Below the pieces are notes generated by a model. That model worked only from the letters and a program-made list of their open reading frames with translations, had not been told where the DNA came from and did not search any database. From the NCBI RefSeq assembly GCF_006440775.1, contig NZ_VFTZ01000010.1, positions 1 to 64,000 of the forward strand: DNA of 64,000 bases, in the 5' to 3' direction. How positions within the stretch are numbered: position 1 is the first letter of the stretch; each line of letters begins with the position of its first letter. Origin of the DNA: Mesorhizobium sp. B2-7-2. GTDB taxonomy: Bacteria; Pseudomonadota; Alphaproteobacteria; Rhizobiales; Rhizobiaceae. This document shows, one piece after another, positions 55,939 to 64,000 of the stretch. The position numbers and the translations under genes were made by a program.

Positions 55939-56709
55939 ATGGCTGGAAGGACGGTTCTGATCGCCGGCGGCGCCGGAGGAATGGGTCTGGCGACCGGACT
56001 GCGTTTCGCCGCCGACGGCGAGCGGATCGTGCTCGCGGATCTTCCCGGCTCCAAGCTCGACGGCGCCGTGGCGAAGATTGCCGCGGCCGGGGCGGACGCG
56101 ATCGGCTTGCCGCTCGATATCCGCTCCGTCGCTGCCTGCCGCGACGTGGTGGGCAAGGCCAGGGAGTGGGGCGGTGCGATCGACATTCTCGTCAACGCCG
56201 CCGGGGTCTGGCTCGAGGGACCGGCACGCGATGTCGAGGAAGACCAGTGGGACCTGGTGCTGGACGTCAATCTCAAGGGAGCCTTCTTCCTGATCTCGGC
56301 AGCCATACCGCATCTGTCGGCGGCGCAGGGCGTGATCGTCAACATTGCATCCGACGCCGGCATCGTCGGAAATAACGGGGCGGCCGTGTATTGCGCCTCA
56401 AAAGGCGGACTGGTGCTTTTGACCAAGGCTCTCGCGCTGGAACTCGCCCCGCAAGGCATCAGGGTCAACGCAGTCTGTCCCGGCGACACGGCAACGCCGA
56501 TGATCGAATATCAGGCCAAGACCTATGGCGCGGACGACCCCGACGGCTACAAGCGCCGGCTCCTTGGGCACTATCCGCAAGGGGACAAGGCAAGGTTCAT
56601 CCAGGTGGAGGAGATCGCTTCCTTCATCCACTATCTGTGCCAGCTGGGCGCGGCGCCGATCACCGGGGCCGCGCTTTCGATCGATTTCGGCGTCAGTGCC
56701 GGTTATTGA
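55939..56709 (+). CDS. Short-chain dehydrogenase/reductase 1
   Basis: 256 residues from ATG 55939 (MAGRTVLIAGGAGGMGLATG), with GGAG upstream; an earlier GTG adds 13 residues of poor match. Classical SDR: NAD(P) motif GGAGGMG, NAAG at about 86-89, catalytic Ser138, Tyr151, Lys155 (YCASK), and the PGDTATPM loop. Acidic residue after beta-2 (LADLPG) suggests NAD preference. Substrate unknown; 76 bp ahead of a second SDR. Confidence 0.9.
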   Translation: MAGRTVLIAGGAGGMGLATGLRFAADGERIVLADLPGSKLDGAVAKIAAAGADAIGLPLDIRSVAACRDVVGKAREWGGAIDILVNAAGVWLEGPARDVEEDQWDLVLDVNLKGAFFLISAAIPHLSAAQGVIVNIASDAGIVGNNGAAVYCASKGGLVLLTKALALELAPQGIRVNAVCPGDTATPMIEYQAKTYGADDPDGYKRRLLGHYPQGDKARFIQVEEIASFIHYLCQLGAAPITGAALSIDFGVSAGY

Positions 56710-56785
56710 ACCCAGCGCGGGATCGGTTTCATCGCGGATATGAGTGCCTGCGCCGGCATGCCGGCGTTCTAATCGTGGAGGGGAA

Positions 56786-57547
56786 ATGATCGTGTTTCGC
56801 AAATCCCGCAAGGCACTGGTGACCGGCGCGGGCGCCGCCGACGGCATCGGCGTGGCGATCGCGCGGGCGTTGGCCGAGGCCGGTGTTTCGGTCACCATCA
56901 CCGCTTCGTCCGCACGCGTCGAGCAACGCGCGGCGGAACTGCGGGCGGAGGGGCTCGATGTCCGCGCTTTCATGGCCGACCTGACGCTCTCGGGCGATGT
57001 CGATCGTTTACGCTCCGAGGCCGGCGAGATCGACGTCCTCGTCAACAATGCCGGGATGGGCACCATCGCCCAGCCGGCATTGCAGCGGCGGTTTCTCGAC
57101 CTCAGCGAAAGCGACTGGGACCGCGGCATCGATGTCAGCCTGAAAACCGCTTTCTTAAGCACGCGCGGATTTCTGGCCGGCATGGTGCAGCGCGGCCATG
57201 GACGCGTCGTCAACATGGCATCGGTGACGGGGCCTTACGTATCCAATGAAGGCGAGGCCGCCTACTCCGCGGCCAAGGCCGGCATGATCGGCCTGACGCA
57301 CGCGCTTGCCCTGGAGGTCGGCCGCAGCGGCGTCACGGTCAATGCCGTGGCACCGGGATGGATCGCGACGGGCGCCTCGACGCCTGAGGAACTGACCGCT
57401 GCCCGCAACACGCCGCTTGGCCGCGCCGGCAGCCCCGAGGAAGTCGCGGCGGCCGTGCTGTTCCTGGCGTCCGACGGAGCCAGTTATGTCAACGGCGCCG
57501 TTCTCGTCGTGGACGGCGGCAACATCCTGCAGGAACGCAAGGCATGA
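56786..57547 (+). CDS. Short-chain dehydrogenase/reductase 2 (FabG-like)
   Basis: 253 residues; ATG 56786 has GAGGGGAA directly upstream. Cofactor motif TGAGAADGIG, NNAG at about 87-90, catalytic Ser146, Tyr160, Lys164 (YSAAK), and PGWIATGAS, ending VNGAVLVVDGG as in 3-oxoacyl-ACP-reductase-like SDRs. Forms a probable two-gene unit with SDR 1; the pair could act in polyol, sugar or acyl metabolism. Confidence 0.9.
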   Translation: MIVFRKSRKALVTGAGAADGIGVAIARALAEAGVSVTITASSARVEQRAAELRAEGLDVRAFMADLTLSGDVDRLRSEAGEIDVLVNNAGMGTIAQPALQRRFLDLSESDWDRGIDVSLKTAFLSTRGFLAGMVQRGHGRVVNMASVTGPYVSNEGEAAYSAAKAGMIGLTHALALEVGRSGVTVNAVAPGWIATGASTPEELTAARNTPLGRAGSPEEVAAAVLFLASDGASYVNGAVLVVDGGNILQERKA

Positions 57548-57581
57548 CCGCGAAGATTCAGGGACCGCTTTGGTACGCAGC

Positions 57582-57797
57582 TCATAACAGGATGAAATGC
57601 GAACCCAGGAACACGAGGAACTGGCCGGTAATCAGAGGGACCCGCAAAATAGGGCCGCTCTCTGCGCTGTCCTGAACGGGTTGCCCGCGCACGCAAGGGT
57701 GCGCCTTCAGCACATTCCTCCAGATCGTGGGAAAGTCCGATCCCTTGCTTCTTTCGGCATTGCACGTGTCGACAAGTCTCGCGACGGCATTTTTCAT
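57582..57797 (-). CDS. Small ORF behind a perfect anaerobox
   Basis: 71 residues (MKNAVARLVDTCNAERSKGS, DFPTIWRNVLKAHPCVRGQP, ending ITGQFLVFLGSHFILL). It is soluble, with a DFPTIW..VL..HP...GQPVQ pattern that I recall from small unnamed rhizobial proteins; I cannot verify that. It lies between two convergent genes and has its own upstream box: the anaerobox centre is about 70 bp before the ATG, which places a start site at about 57825. The ribosome site (AGGGTGAA, about 10 nt from the ATG) is acceptable. Confidence 0.6.
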   Translation of the reverse strand: MKNAVARLVDTCNAERSKGSDFPTIWRNVLKAHPCVRGQPVQDSAESGPILRVPLITGQFLVFLGSHFILL

Positions 57798-57859
57798 CGA
57801 GCGGAATTCACCCTAAGCGCCTGATCGCAAGACATATGACCAATTATGGCAGGAAGAAT

Positions 57860-57873
57860 TTGATCTCGATCAA
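57860..57873. promoter_or_regulatory. Perfect FNR/FixK anaerobox
   Basis: TTGATCTCGATCAA fits the FNR/FixK consensus TTGAT-N4-ATCAA at every fixed position. It is upstream of the small ORF at 57582-57797 on the minus strand. Centre-to-start distance allows a class-II promoter (site near -41.5). The spacer has no other target: the SDR gene and the transporter gene both end here. Confidence 0.8.
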
Positions 57874-57910
57874 TGCACCGAAAAAGGAGCCGCTCACAGC
57901 CGTATCAATA

Positions 57911-57954
57911 GAGCATGATGTCGTCCGAAAACCGCCTCACACATCACGCCCTAG
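57911..57954. repeat. Palindromic intergenic repeat (copy 2, shortened)
   Basis: GAGCATGATGTCGTCCGAAA matches the second stem-loop module at 7289-7338 and continues through a CGCCTCACAC segment, but lacks the inverted right inner arm. Its terminal CTAG overlaps the minus-strand stop codon of the transporter gene (57951-57953). Confidence 0.7.
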
Positions 57955-59348
57955 CCGGGCAAAAGCATCATGATCGATGCCCCGGCCATCAGTGCCGTCG
58001 CGATCCAGCCCAGCATGACGATCGGCCAACCGGACGTGAAAGAGCCCATGACCGATCGGCTTGAGGCCAGCAATATGACCACTACCATGAGCGGCACCGC
58101 GACGACGCCGTTTATGACGGCGCTCCAGAACAGCGCCTTCATCGGGCTGATGGGCAGATATTGGATGGCCAGCGCCGCCAGGATGCTTACCGCGATGACG
58201 CCATAGAAGCCACGCGCATCGCCCGCCTTGCGCTCCAGCCCCTCCTGCCATCCCATGGCCTCCGCCAGCGCGTAAGCCGCCGAGCCCGCCAGGACGGGCA
58301 CGCCGATCAATCCTACTCCCAGTATGCCGGCGGCAAAAAGCACGAAGGCGAAATCGCCCGCCAGCGGCTGCAGGGCGCTGGCAGCCTGGGCGGCTGTTTC
58401 GATGTGCGTGATACCGGCAACATTCAGCGTTGCCGCGGTTGCCAGGATGATGAAATAGGACGTCGCATCCGAATAGAACATGCCGCTCCAGGTGTCCCAG
58501 CGCAACCGGCGCAGTTCAGTCCCCGATCCGGTCGCGTCTTCGATTAGAGGAGGACCGCCCTTCATCTCTTCGACCTCCTCGGAAGCCTGCCAGAAGAAGA
58601 GATAGGGGCTGATCGTCGTGCCGAAGATCGCCACCGCCACGGTGGCGGTCTCGGCGTTCATCGGCAATCTGGGCCACACGGTGCGAAGCGCCACCTCGCC
58701 CCAGGGCACATGGACCATGAAGAGCACCGCGGCATAGGCAAGAAGCGACAGCGTCAGCCATTTGAGGAAACCGACATAGCGATGGTATGGGACGAACACC
58801 TGCAGGACCAGCGTCGCGAATGTGAAGATCAGAGTGGCGATGTGTCGGCTGATGCCGGTTACGAGCTCTGCGACCTCGCCCATGGCAGCTATGTCGGCAG
58901 CAATGTTGAGCGTGTTCGCCACAACGAGCAGCGCAACGACGAAGACGACCACGAACGGTGGGAAGTGCGCCTTTATGTTGGCGGCAAGTCCCTTTCCCGT
59001 AACGCGGCCGATTCGGCCGCACATCGACTGGACTGCCGCCATCAGCGGGAAGCAGAGCGGCATCGTCCAAAGCATGTTGAGACCGAACTGGGCGCCTGCC
59101 TGCGAATAGGTCGCAATCCCGCTCGGATCGTCGTCGGCCACTCCGGTGATCAAACCGGGTCCGACGCGCGCAAGCGGATGTTCCCTCACGCGGCCGAGCA
59201 AACTCCATGGCTTGCCGTGCCCGGGTACCGCGCTGATGTTGTCGTCGACGATACCCATGGGCCGCCAGGAAAGGAAATCCGCGCCCTTGTAATCCCGATC
59301 GGTGCGACGATCTTTGACCTCGCTCAAAGCATGGGGAACAACGCGCAT
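57951..59348 (-). CDS. NRAMP-family transporter with non-canonical metal site (NRMT-like)
   Basis: 465 residues, about 11 TM helices. Clearly SLC11/NRAMP family, but the TM1 motif is DPSG (residues 74-77 in GVADDDPSGIATYSQAG) instead of DPGN, and TM6 reads TTISPYLFFWQ (244-254) where Mn/Fe transporters have MPH. This pattern fits the NRMT branch, known to carry Mg2+ rather than Fe/Mn. Start uncertain: ATG 59348 or ATG 59258 (MGIVDDNISAVPGHGKPWSL); the latter fits the family better but neither has a strong ribosome site. The gene ends in a palindromic repeat. Confidence 0.82.
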   Translation of the reverse strand: MRVVPHALSEVKDRRTDRDYKGADFLSWRPMGIVDDNISAVPGHGKPWSLLGRVREHPLARVGPGLITGVADDDPSGIATYSQAGAQFGLNMLWTMPLCFPLMAAVQSMCGRIGRVTGKGLAANIKAHFPPFVVVFVVALLVVANTLNIAADIAAMGEVAELVTGISRHIATLIFTFATLVLQVFVPYHRYVGFLKWLTLSLLAYAAVLFMVHVPWGEVALRTVWPRLPMNAETATVAVAIFGTTISPYLFFWQASEEVEEMKGGPPLIEDATGSGTELRRLRWDTWSGMFYSDATSYFIILATAATLNVAGITHIETAAQAASALQPLAGDFAFVLFAAGILGVGLIGVPVLAGSAAYALAEAMGWQEGLERKAGDARGFYGVIAVSILAALAIQYLPISPMKALFWSAVINGVVAVPLMVVVILLASSRSVMGSFTSGWPIVMLGWIATALMAGASIMMLLPG

Positions 59349-59542
59349 AGGATCGCAAGCGGGCCGGCGCCGGCTGCCATGTTCTGAGATAAGCTGAAGA
59401 CGCCTGAGCCCACCATGGAGCCGATCACGAGCGCTGTTAGAGAACCCAGCCGCAGCTTGGTCGACGCCGAATGAGGCCTGGCAGCCTCGACGCCGGTCAA
59501 ATCCGGATTGGCGCTGAAGCCGATCGCAAATCGCGCCCTAGT

Positions 59543-60820
59543 CTAGCCGCCTGCGTTGCTCACCAGCAGCGGAATGATCCGGTCGCTTTTGGCGACGGCG
59601 GGACGGCCGGAGCTGGCATAGGGAATGCCCAGCGCATCCCAGGTCTCGACCAGCGCATCCTGCAATTGGGCGATCAGCGCGTCCGAATGGAAGGGTGTGG
59701 GCGTGATGCGCAGCCGCTCGGTGCCGCGCGGTACCGTCGGATAGTTGATCGGCTGGATGTAGATGCCGTGCACGCCAAGCAGCCGGTCGCTCGCCATCTT
59801 GCAAAGCTCGGGGTCTCCGACCAGCACCGGCACGATGTGGGTGGCCGATTCCATCACCGGCAGCCCGGCCGCGGCAAGCACCTGCTTGGTCCTGGCCGCC
59901 TGGCGCTGCTGCGCGTCGCGTTCTGCCTGCGAGCGCTTGAGGTGACGGATCGAGGTGGTGGCGGCCGCGGCGATGGCCGGCGGCAGCGCCGTGGTGAAGA
60001 TGAAGCCCGGCGCATAGGAGCGCACCGCGTCGACGACAGCGCTGGTGCCGGCGATGTAGCCGCCAAGCGTGCCGAACGCCTTGGCCAGCGTGCCCTCGAT
60101 GATGTCGATGCGGTCGGCCAGGCCTTCGCGTTCGGTGATGCCGCCGCCGCGCGGCCCGTACATGCCGACCGCATGGACCTCGTCGATATAGGTCATGGCG
60201 TTGTAGCGTTCGGCGAGCTCGACGATCTCTCTGATCGGCGCGATGTCGCCGTCCATCGAATAGACGCTTTCGAAGACGATCAGCTTGGCGCGCTCGCGCC
60301 CCGCGGCCTGCAAGAGGCTCTCAAGATGCGCCACGTCATTGTGGCGAAAAATCTTCTTTTCAGCGCCCGAGCGGCGCACGCCCTCGATCATCGAGGCATG
60401 GTTGAGCTCGTCCGAGATGATCAGGCAGTTGGGCAGAAGCCTGGCAATGGTCGAGATCGAGGCCTCGTTGGAGACGAAGCCGGAGGTGAAGACCAGCGCT
60501 GCTTCCTTGTCATGCAGGTCGGCGAGTTCCTGCTCGATCTCGACCAGCGGGTTGGAGGTGCCGGAAATATTGCGGGTGCCGCCGGCGCCCGAGCCCATCT
60601 TGCCGGCAGCGTTCTGGAAGGCGGCAATCACGTCCTCGTTCTGGCCCATGCCGAGATAGTCGTTGGAGCACCACACGGTGATTTCCTGGGCGCGGCCGTT
60701 GGAACGCCAGATGGCGCGCGGAAACTTGCCCACCATGCGCTCCAGGTCGGCGAAAACGCGGTAGCGGCGCTCGGCGTGGAGCTGGTCGATCGCATCCTCG
60801 AAGAACCGCTGATAGTTCAT
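59543..60820 (-). CDS. hemA: 5-aminolevulinate synthase
   Basis: PLP enzyme that condenses glycine and succinyl-CoA to ALA, the first step of heme synthesis by the Shemin route of alphaproteobacteria. 425 residues. Family blocks: [60 protein letters not shown], the [12 protein letters not shown]sp loop and PLP Lys247 in [13 protein letters not shown]. An anaerobox lies 96 bp upstream of the ATG, fitting the known FixLJ/FixK control of hemA in Bradyrhizobium. The downstream spacer to the transporter has no gene. Confidence 0.96.
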   Translation of the reverse strand: MNYQRFFEDAIDQLHAERRYRVFADLERMVGKFPRAIWRSNGRAQEITVWCSNDYLGMGQNEDVIAAFQNAAGKMGSGAGGTRNISGTSNPLVEIEQELADLHDKEAALVFTSGFVSNEASISTIARLLPNCLIISDELNHASMIEGVRRSGAEKKIFRHNDVAHLESLLQAAGRERAKLIVFESVYSMDGDIAPIREIVELAERYNAMTYIDEVHAVGMYGPRGGGITEREGLADRIDIIEGTLAKAFGTLGGYIAGTSAVVDAVRSYAPGFIFTTALPPAIAAAATTSIRHLKRSQAERDAQQRQAARTKQVLAAAGLPVMESATHIVPVLVGDPELCKMASDRLLGVHGIYIQPINYPTVPRGTERLRITPTPFHSDALIAQLQDALVETWDALGIPYASSGRPAVAKSDRIIPLLVSNAGG

Positions 60821-60909
60821 ATGGAGCTCCTATACGGCAAGTGACGCCGCGGACCCGACGGGCTCGATCCGCTGGGACGTCAACCTACGAAACAGGGGAA
60901 GGCGCCGCT

Positions 60910-60923
60910 TTGAGCTATGTCAA
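60910..60923. promoter_or_regulatory. Anaerobox variant upstream of hemA
   Basis: TTGAGCTATGTCAA keeps both TTGA and TCAA half-sites at the FNR/FixK spacing; the two inner consensus positions differ. Its centre is 96 bp before the hemA ATG, which allows a start at about 60875. Confidence 0.55.
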
Positions 60924-60982
60924 ATTGGGAGGCGCGCGGATGCCTCATGGTAGGCAGGTTCCTCGACATAAGCCGTCTAAAA

Positions 60983-60996
60983 CTGATTCAAATCAA
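60983..60996. promoter_or_regulatory. Anaerobox between hemA and a small conserved gene
   Basis: CTGATTCAAATCAA matches TTGAT-N4-ATCAA at nine of ten fixed positions. Its centre is 41.5 bp before the ATG at 61031, so if it is a class-II site the transcript of the next gene would start at or near that ATG (leaderless), or the site serves hemA from a distance (170 bp). Confidence 0.6.
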
Positions 60997-61030
60997 AGCG
61001 CCGGACCCCATTTCAACCCACGCTGGCTGG

Positions 61031-61258
61031 ATGTGGAATCCAATAGCAAGCGCTCCGTTTGGCCGCAGTCTCGAACTAGCCGTTCTGGACGAGGAAGGCT
61101 TGCACGCCGTAATATTTCCCTGCGAAAAGGACCGGGAGGGCTGGCGGAATGCCGTTACCGGCATTCGCGTCGATATCCGGCCGACCCACTGGCGCGACTG
61201 GGATCTGCCAAAAGACAGTACCGCTTCGGTTGGAACCATGTCTAAATCAAAGAGATAG
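61031..61258 (+). CDS. Small conserved hypothetical protein
   Basis: 75 residues from the ATG at 61031 (MWNPIASAPFGRSLELAVLD, EEGLHAVIFPCEKDREGWRN, AVTGIRVDIRPTHWRDWDLP). The WNPIASAPFGR opening and PTHWRDW motif match a small family of unnamed rhizobial proteins as I recall it. A longer in-frame start at 60917 has no ribosome site and would place the anaerobox inside the coding region. Cytosolic, function unknown. A palindromic repeat follows the stop directly. Confidence 0.7.
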   Translation: MWNPIASAPFGRSLELAVLDEEGLHAVIFPCEKDREGWRNAVTGIRVDIRPTHWRDWDLPKDSTASVGTMSKSKR

Positions 61259-61308
61259 GGCATGATGTCGTCCGAAAACCGCTCCACACTTTTCGGCATC
61301 ATGCTCTA
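61258..61308. repeat. Palindromic intergenic repeat (copy 3)
   Basis: GGCATGATGTCGTCCGAAAA to CATCATGCTCTAG with inner CCGAAAA / TTTTCGG arms, the same element as 7289-7338. It fills the spacer between the converging small gene and fixJ and could act as a bidirectional transcription-end hairpin. Confidence 0.8.
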
Positions 61309-61344
61309 GGTGGCAGTTCCGGACGGAACCGCGGCGCACTTTTC

Positions 61345-61956
61345 TTAATGTTTGGGCTCAGCGATCAAGGCCATTCGTACCAGATGCGAGAGGCTGCCCG
61401 CTCCCATCTTGCTCATGACATTGGCACGATGGATCTCAACCGTGCGCGGGCTGATCCCGAGATCATAGGCAATCGTCTTGTTCGGCAAGCCGGAGACGAG
61501 CCCGTCGAGCACCTGGCGCTCGCGCTCCGAAAGAGTGGCAAGGTTCTTCCGGATATCGGTTGATTGCGGATGTGTCGCAATGGGCTCGCTGCGATTGTCC
61601 AAGGCGGACCGAATCGCATCAATGAGCACCTGGTCGTCGAAGGGCTTTTCGATGAAGTCGGCGGCGCCCTCCTTCATCGCCTGGACGGCCAGCGCGACGT
61701 CGGCGTGCCCGGTCATCACGATCACCGGCACGCCAAGGCCACGGGTCTTCAGTTGCCGCAGAAACTCGATGCCGTCGATGCCAGGCATGCGCACGTCGGT
61801 AACGATGCAACCCTCGAGCTCCTTCGGCTCTGTCGCCAGAAATGCAGTTGCCGATTCGTAGAGGCGCACGGCAAAGTCGGCTGTCGCGAGCAGGAAACCC
61901 AGCGACTTGCGAACGTCGACATCATCGTCGACGACATGAACGATATCACTGGCCAC
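61345..61956 (-). CDS. fixJ: Response regulator FixJ
   Basis: Activated by FixL under low oxygen; activates fixK and nifA in rhizobia. 203 residues, the FixJ length. Receiver domain 1-120 with Asp11/12, phospho-acceptor Asp54 (IVTDVRMPG), Thr82 (VMTGHADV), Lys104 (FIEKPFDD). C-terminal LuxR-type HTH about 140-203 ([40 protein letters not shown]). GTG start at 61956, overlapping the fixL stop by 11 nt, indicates coupled translation of fixL-fixJ. Confidence 0.94.
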   Translation of the reverse strand: MASDIVHVVDDDVDVRKSLGFLLATADFAVRLYESATAFLATEPKELEGCIVTDVRMPGIDGIEFLRQLKTRGLGVPVIVMTGHADVALAVQAMKEGAADFIEKPFDDQVLIDAIRSALDNRSEPIATHPQSTDIRKNLATLSERERQVLDGLVSGLPNKTIAYDLGISPRTVEIHRANVMSKMGAGSLSHLVRMALIAEPKH

Positions 61957-63547
61957 CAGCGACCTCTTCCTTTTCTACCGCGCGCAAAGTGAAGCGGAAG
62001 GCCGTTCCGCCATCGGGCATCGACTCCGCCCAAATATGACCACCATGCGACTCGACGATAGTGCGACAAATAGACAGTCCCACGCCCATTCCGTGCTTCT
62101 TCGTGGTAATGAAGGGCTGGAAGAGTTGGGCCGAGACCTCCGGCGCCAGCCCAGGCCCGGTGTCGATCACGCCGACCTCTGCCATCCTGTCATGTCGAGA
62201 GGTCGTAGAGACGCGCAACTCCCGGCGCGGCATGCCCTGCATAGCCTCCACGGCGTTTCTCATGAGATTGAGCAGCACCTGCTCGATCTGAATTCGATCG
62301 CTCAGAACCAGCTCGGCCGCCGGGTCGAGATCGTATGTGACGCGTACGTCGGCCTCCCTCGCGCCGACCAGAGCGAGCGATGAGGCATCCTCGATAAGCG
62401 ATGGCAAGTGTTCGACCTGGCGCTCGCTTTCACCCCTGGCAACGAAGTCCCTGAGACGACGAATGACGTCGCCGGCACGCAAGGCCTGTTCCGCGGCCTT
62501 TCCGACAGCCTCCCGCAACATAGCCGCGTTCTCGTCACTGCTTTTCTCGAGCAGGCGCCGGCTGCCCTTCAGGTAGTTCGTGATGGCCGTCAGCGGCTGG
62601 TTTATCTCATGCGCCAATGTCGAGGCCATTTCGCCGAGCGCGGTGAAACGTGCCATATGCAGCAATTCCTGCTGCTGCTCCTGCATCCTGGCTTCGGTTT
62701 TGTGGCGTTCCGTCAGGTCGCGACAGAAGCCGGTGAAGAAGCGGCCTGTTCCCGGATGCATTTCGCCGACAGCGAGCTCCATCGGAAAGGTCGATCCGTC
62801 CTTGCGCATCCCGGTTACCGTGCGCCCTATCCCGATGATGCGCCGCTCACCGGTCGTCAGGTAACGCTGCATGTATGCATCATGCTCTTCCCGGTACGGT
62901 GAGGGCATCAGCAATTTGACGTTTTGACCGATGACCTCGCTGGCCTTGTAACCGAACAACGTCTCCGCGGCGGTGCTGAAGGATTGGATATTGGCGCTCT
63001 CGTCGATGACGACCATGGCATCGGGCACCGTCGCCAGGATCGAACGCAGGTGATCCTCTCGCATCTGCAGCGCGGCATTGGCGAAGGACAGCTCGCTGAC
63101 GTCCGTGCCTTGAACGAATATCGCCGTGATCCGGCCGTCCTTCGCCCTGATTGGCTGATAGACGAAGTCGAGGATGCGTTCTTCCGCAACGCCCGTTTCG
63201 ACGTTCCGATAGACGACCTTGACGCTTCGGCCCACGTAGGGTTCGCCGGTCTCATAGACGCGGTCCAGCAATTCGAAGAAGCCTTGGCCTTCGAGATCGG
63301 GAAAGGCTTCACGCATCGATCTGCCAAGGATGTTTCGCTGGCCGACCATTCGCTCGTAGGCGGCATTCGCCAGCTCGAACACGTGCCCGGGCTCCCTGAG
63401 CAACGTCATAAAACCCGGCGCCTGCTCGAACATCGATGCAAGCAGCGCACGTTCCGGCAAATCACCACCTCGCGACACGCCGCCAGGCGAAGCGGCCGCT
63501 TCGGCGATGGTTTCCGCGGAAGCTGGGTTCTTCTGGGTCACATCCAT
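61946..63547 (-). CDS. fixL: Heme-PAS oxygen sensor kinase FixL
   Basis: 533 residues. Two PAS regions: PAS1 about 35-150 and the heme PAS about 165-275. The heme segment ([40 protein letters not shown]) supplies proximal His222, and Arg228 and Arg242, equivalent to Bradyrhizobium FixL His200, Arg206 and Arg220. Kinase: H-box His313 ([20 protein letters not shown]), N-box ([10 protein letters not shown]), D-box DTGPG, GMGVGLS. No TM helices, so it is a soluble FixL like that of Bradyrhizobium. Divergent from usp, with an anaerobox in between. Confidence 0.93.
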   Translation of the reverse strand: MDVTQKNPASAETIAEAAASPGGVSRGGDLPERALLASMFEQAPGFMTLLREPGHVFELANAAYERMVGQRNILGRSMREAFPDLEGQGFFELLDRVYETGEPYVGRSVKVVYRNVETGVAEERILDFVYQPIRAKDGRITAIFVQGTDVSELSFANAALQMREDHLRSILATVPDAMVVIDESANIQSFSTAAETLFGYKASEVIGQNVKLLMPSPYREEHDAYMQRYLTTGERRIIGIGRTVTGMRKDGSTFPMELAVGEMHPGTGRFFTGFCRDLTERHKTEARMQEQQQELLHMARFTALGEMASTLAHEINQPLTAITNYLKGSRRLLEKSSDENAAMLREAVGKAAEQALRAGDVIRRLRDFVARGESERQVEHLPSLIEDASSLALVGAREADVRVTYDLDPAAELVLSDRIQIEQVLLNLMRNAVEAMQGMPRRELRVSTTSRHDRMAEVGVIDTGPGLAPEVSAQLFQPFITTKKHGMGVGLSICRTIVESHGGHIWAESMPDGGTAFRFTLRAVEKEEVAGGQ

Positions 63548-63623
63548 TCTGCATCTGAAGGAACACTGGCGATCGATGGTTTAGCACTCGCACAGGCATT
63601 CGCAAACATGGAGCTACCGGAGT

Positions 63624-63637
63624 TTGACTAGCATCAA
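63624..63637. promoter_or_regulatory. Anaerobox between fixL and usp
   Basis: TTGACTAGCATCAA matches TTGAT-N4-ATCAA at nine of ten fixed positions. Centre is 66 bp before the usp ATG (start at about 63672 possible, short leader) and 83 bp before the fixL ATG, so it can serve either divergent gene. Confidence 0.7.
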
Positions 63638-63696
63638 GGTCATGCACCTCGCGGAATGGCACTCATCAATCGATGATCATCTCCTGAAGGTGCCGC

Positions 63697-64000
63697 ATGT
63701 CCTACAAAACGATTGTCGTCAACTTGGCCGTCGATGCGGATCCAGCGCCAATCGTGAAGCTTGCGGCAGAAATGGCGCATCGCTTTGACGCTCACCTCGT
63801 CGGTTTCGCCGCCGCGGACGTTCCGCCCTTGGTGGCCACGGGTGAAGGCCTGGTCTACGAAGGCGAGGTCATGCAGGTCAAACGGCAGGAGATCGAGAAG
63901 CGTCTTGCCGAGCTGCGCGATAGCTTTGAGAAGCTCGTACCGCACTCCATCAGCAGCGAATGGAAACAGCATATTTGCGGTCCGACTCGCGCTTTGGGGC
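63697..64000 (+). CDS. Universal stress protein (cut by right edge)
   Basis: 101 codons present. Typical UspA N-terminus (MSYKTIVVNLAVDADPAPIV, KLAAEMAHRFDAHLVGFAAA) with an alpha-beta pattern; the ATP-binding G-rich C-terminal motif lies outside. CTGAAGGTG precedes the ATG at 63697. Its proximity to fixLJ and an anaerobox suggests microaerobic induction, as for many usp genes in FixK/FNR regulons. Confidence 0.85.
   Translation, partial: MSYKTIVVNLAVDADPAPIVKLAAEMAHRFDAHLVGFAAADVPPLVATGEGLVYEGEVMQVKRQEIEKRLAELRDSFEKLVPHSISSEWKQHICGPTRALG

Noticed and set aside
60917..61030. Longer start for the small gene after hemA
   Set aside because: No ribosome site, sequence unlike the rest of the protein, and it would cover the anaerobox at 60983.
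1..64000. tRNA, rRNA, transposase or phage integrase genes
   Set aside because: None recognised on either strand; repeats present are short palindromic elements without a transposase.

Overview
The window comes from a high-GC alphaproteobacterium of the order Hyphomicrobiales, most probably a Mesorhizobium or close relative. The evidence is a rhizobial-type flagellar cluster (MotE, the VisN/VisR LuxR pair, short flagellin), a FixL/FixJ oxygen-sensing pair, class-I (Shemin) HemA, and intergenic palindromes of a type common in mesorhizobia. Genus is inferred; no database search was possible.

Layout. (1) 1-19 kb, flagellar genes. Reading the minus strand from DUF1217 down to the left edge: DUF1217 repeat protein, flgF, fliI, a one-TM protein, flgB, flgC, fliE, flgG, flgA, flgI, motE, flgH, fliL, fliP and a flagellin cut by the window edge. 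Divergently on plus: motA, fliM, fliN, fliG, flhB and an unknown gene, then visN-visR on minus. (2) 19-29.5 kb, an apparent amide/polyamine scavenging island: acetylpolyamine amidohydrolase, TetR regulator, YtcJ-like amidohydrolase, a complete Pot-type ABC transporter and two adjacent NylB-like linear-amide hydrolases. (3) 29.8-34.3 kb: tex, then a LysR gene divergent from an acyl-CoA (glutaryl-CoA) dehydrogenase gene. (4) 34.7-41.3 kb: a three-gene transglutaminase / ATP-grasp-alpha-E / transglutaminase operon of unknown product. (5) 41.4-46 kb: topoisomerase IB, an ECF42-like sigma factor with its DGPF partner, and an ALDH7-type aldehyde dehydrogenase. (6) 46-53.5 kb: a carbohydrate ABC importer with a SIS-domain enzyme and a PfkB kinase, facing a ROK repressor across a 25-bp palindrome. 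(7) 53.6-57.5 kb: a winged-helix-like unknown with a remnant of a paralogue beside it, a GNAT protein and two SDRs. (8) 57.5-64 kb: a probable microaerobic block with an unusual NRAMP-family transporter, hemA, two small unknown genes, fixJ, fixL and a universal stress protein (cut by the right edge).

The main new signal is regulatory. Four FNR/FixK-type anaeroboxes (TTGAT-N4-ATCAA or close variants) lie in the intergenic spaces of region 8: one perfect copy in front of an overlooked 71-codon ORF, two between hemA and a small conserved gene, and one between fixL and usp. They suggest these genes form one FixLJ-FixK output block. Other points of note are the four exact 115-residue repeats in the flagellar DUF1217 protein, the amide-scavenging island with active-site residues in register with known enzymes, a transporter that carries DPSG/TISP in place of the canonical NRAMP DPGN/MPH motifs, and several families of palindromic intergenic repeats.
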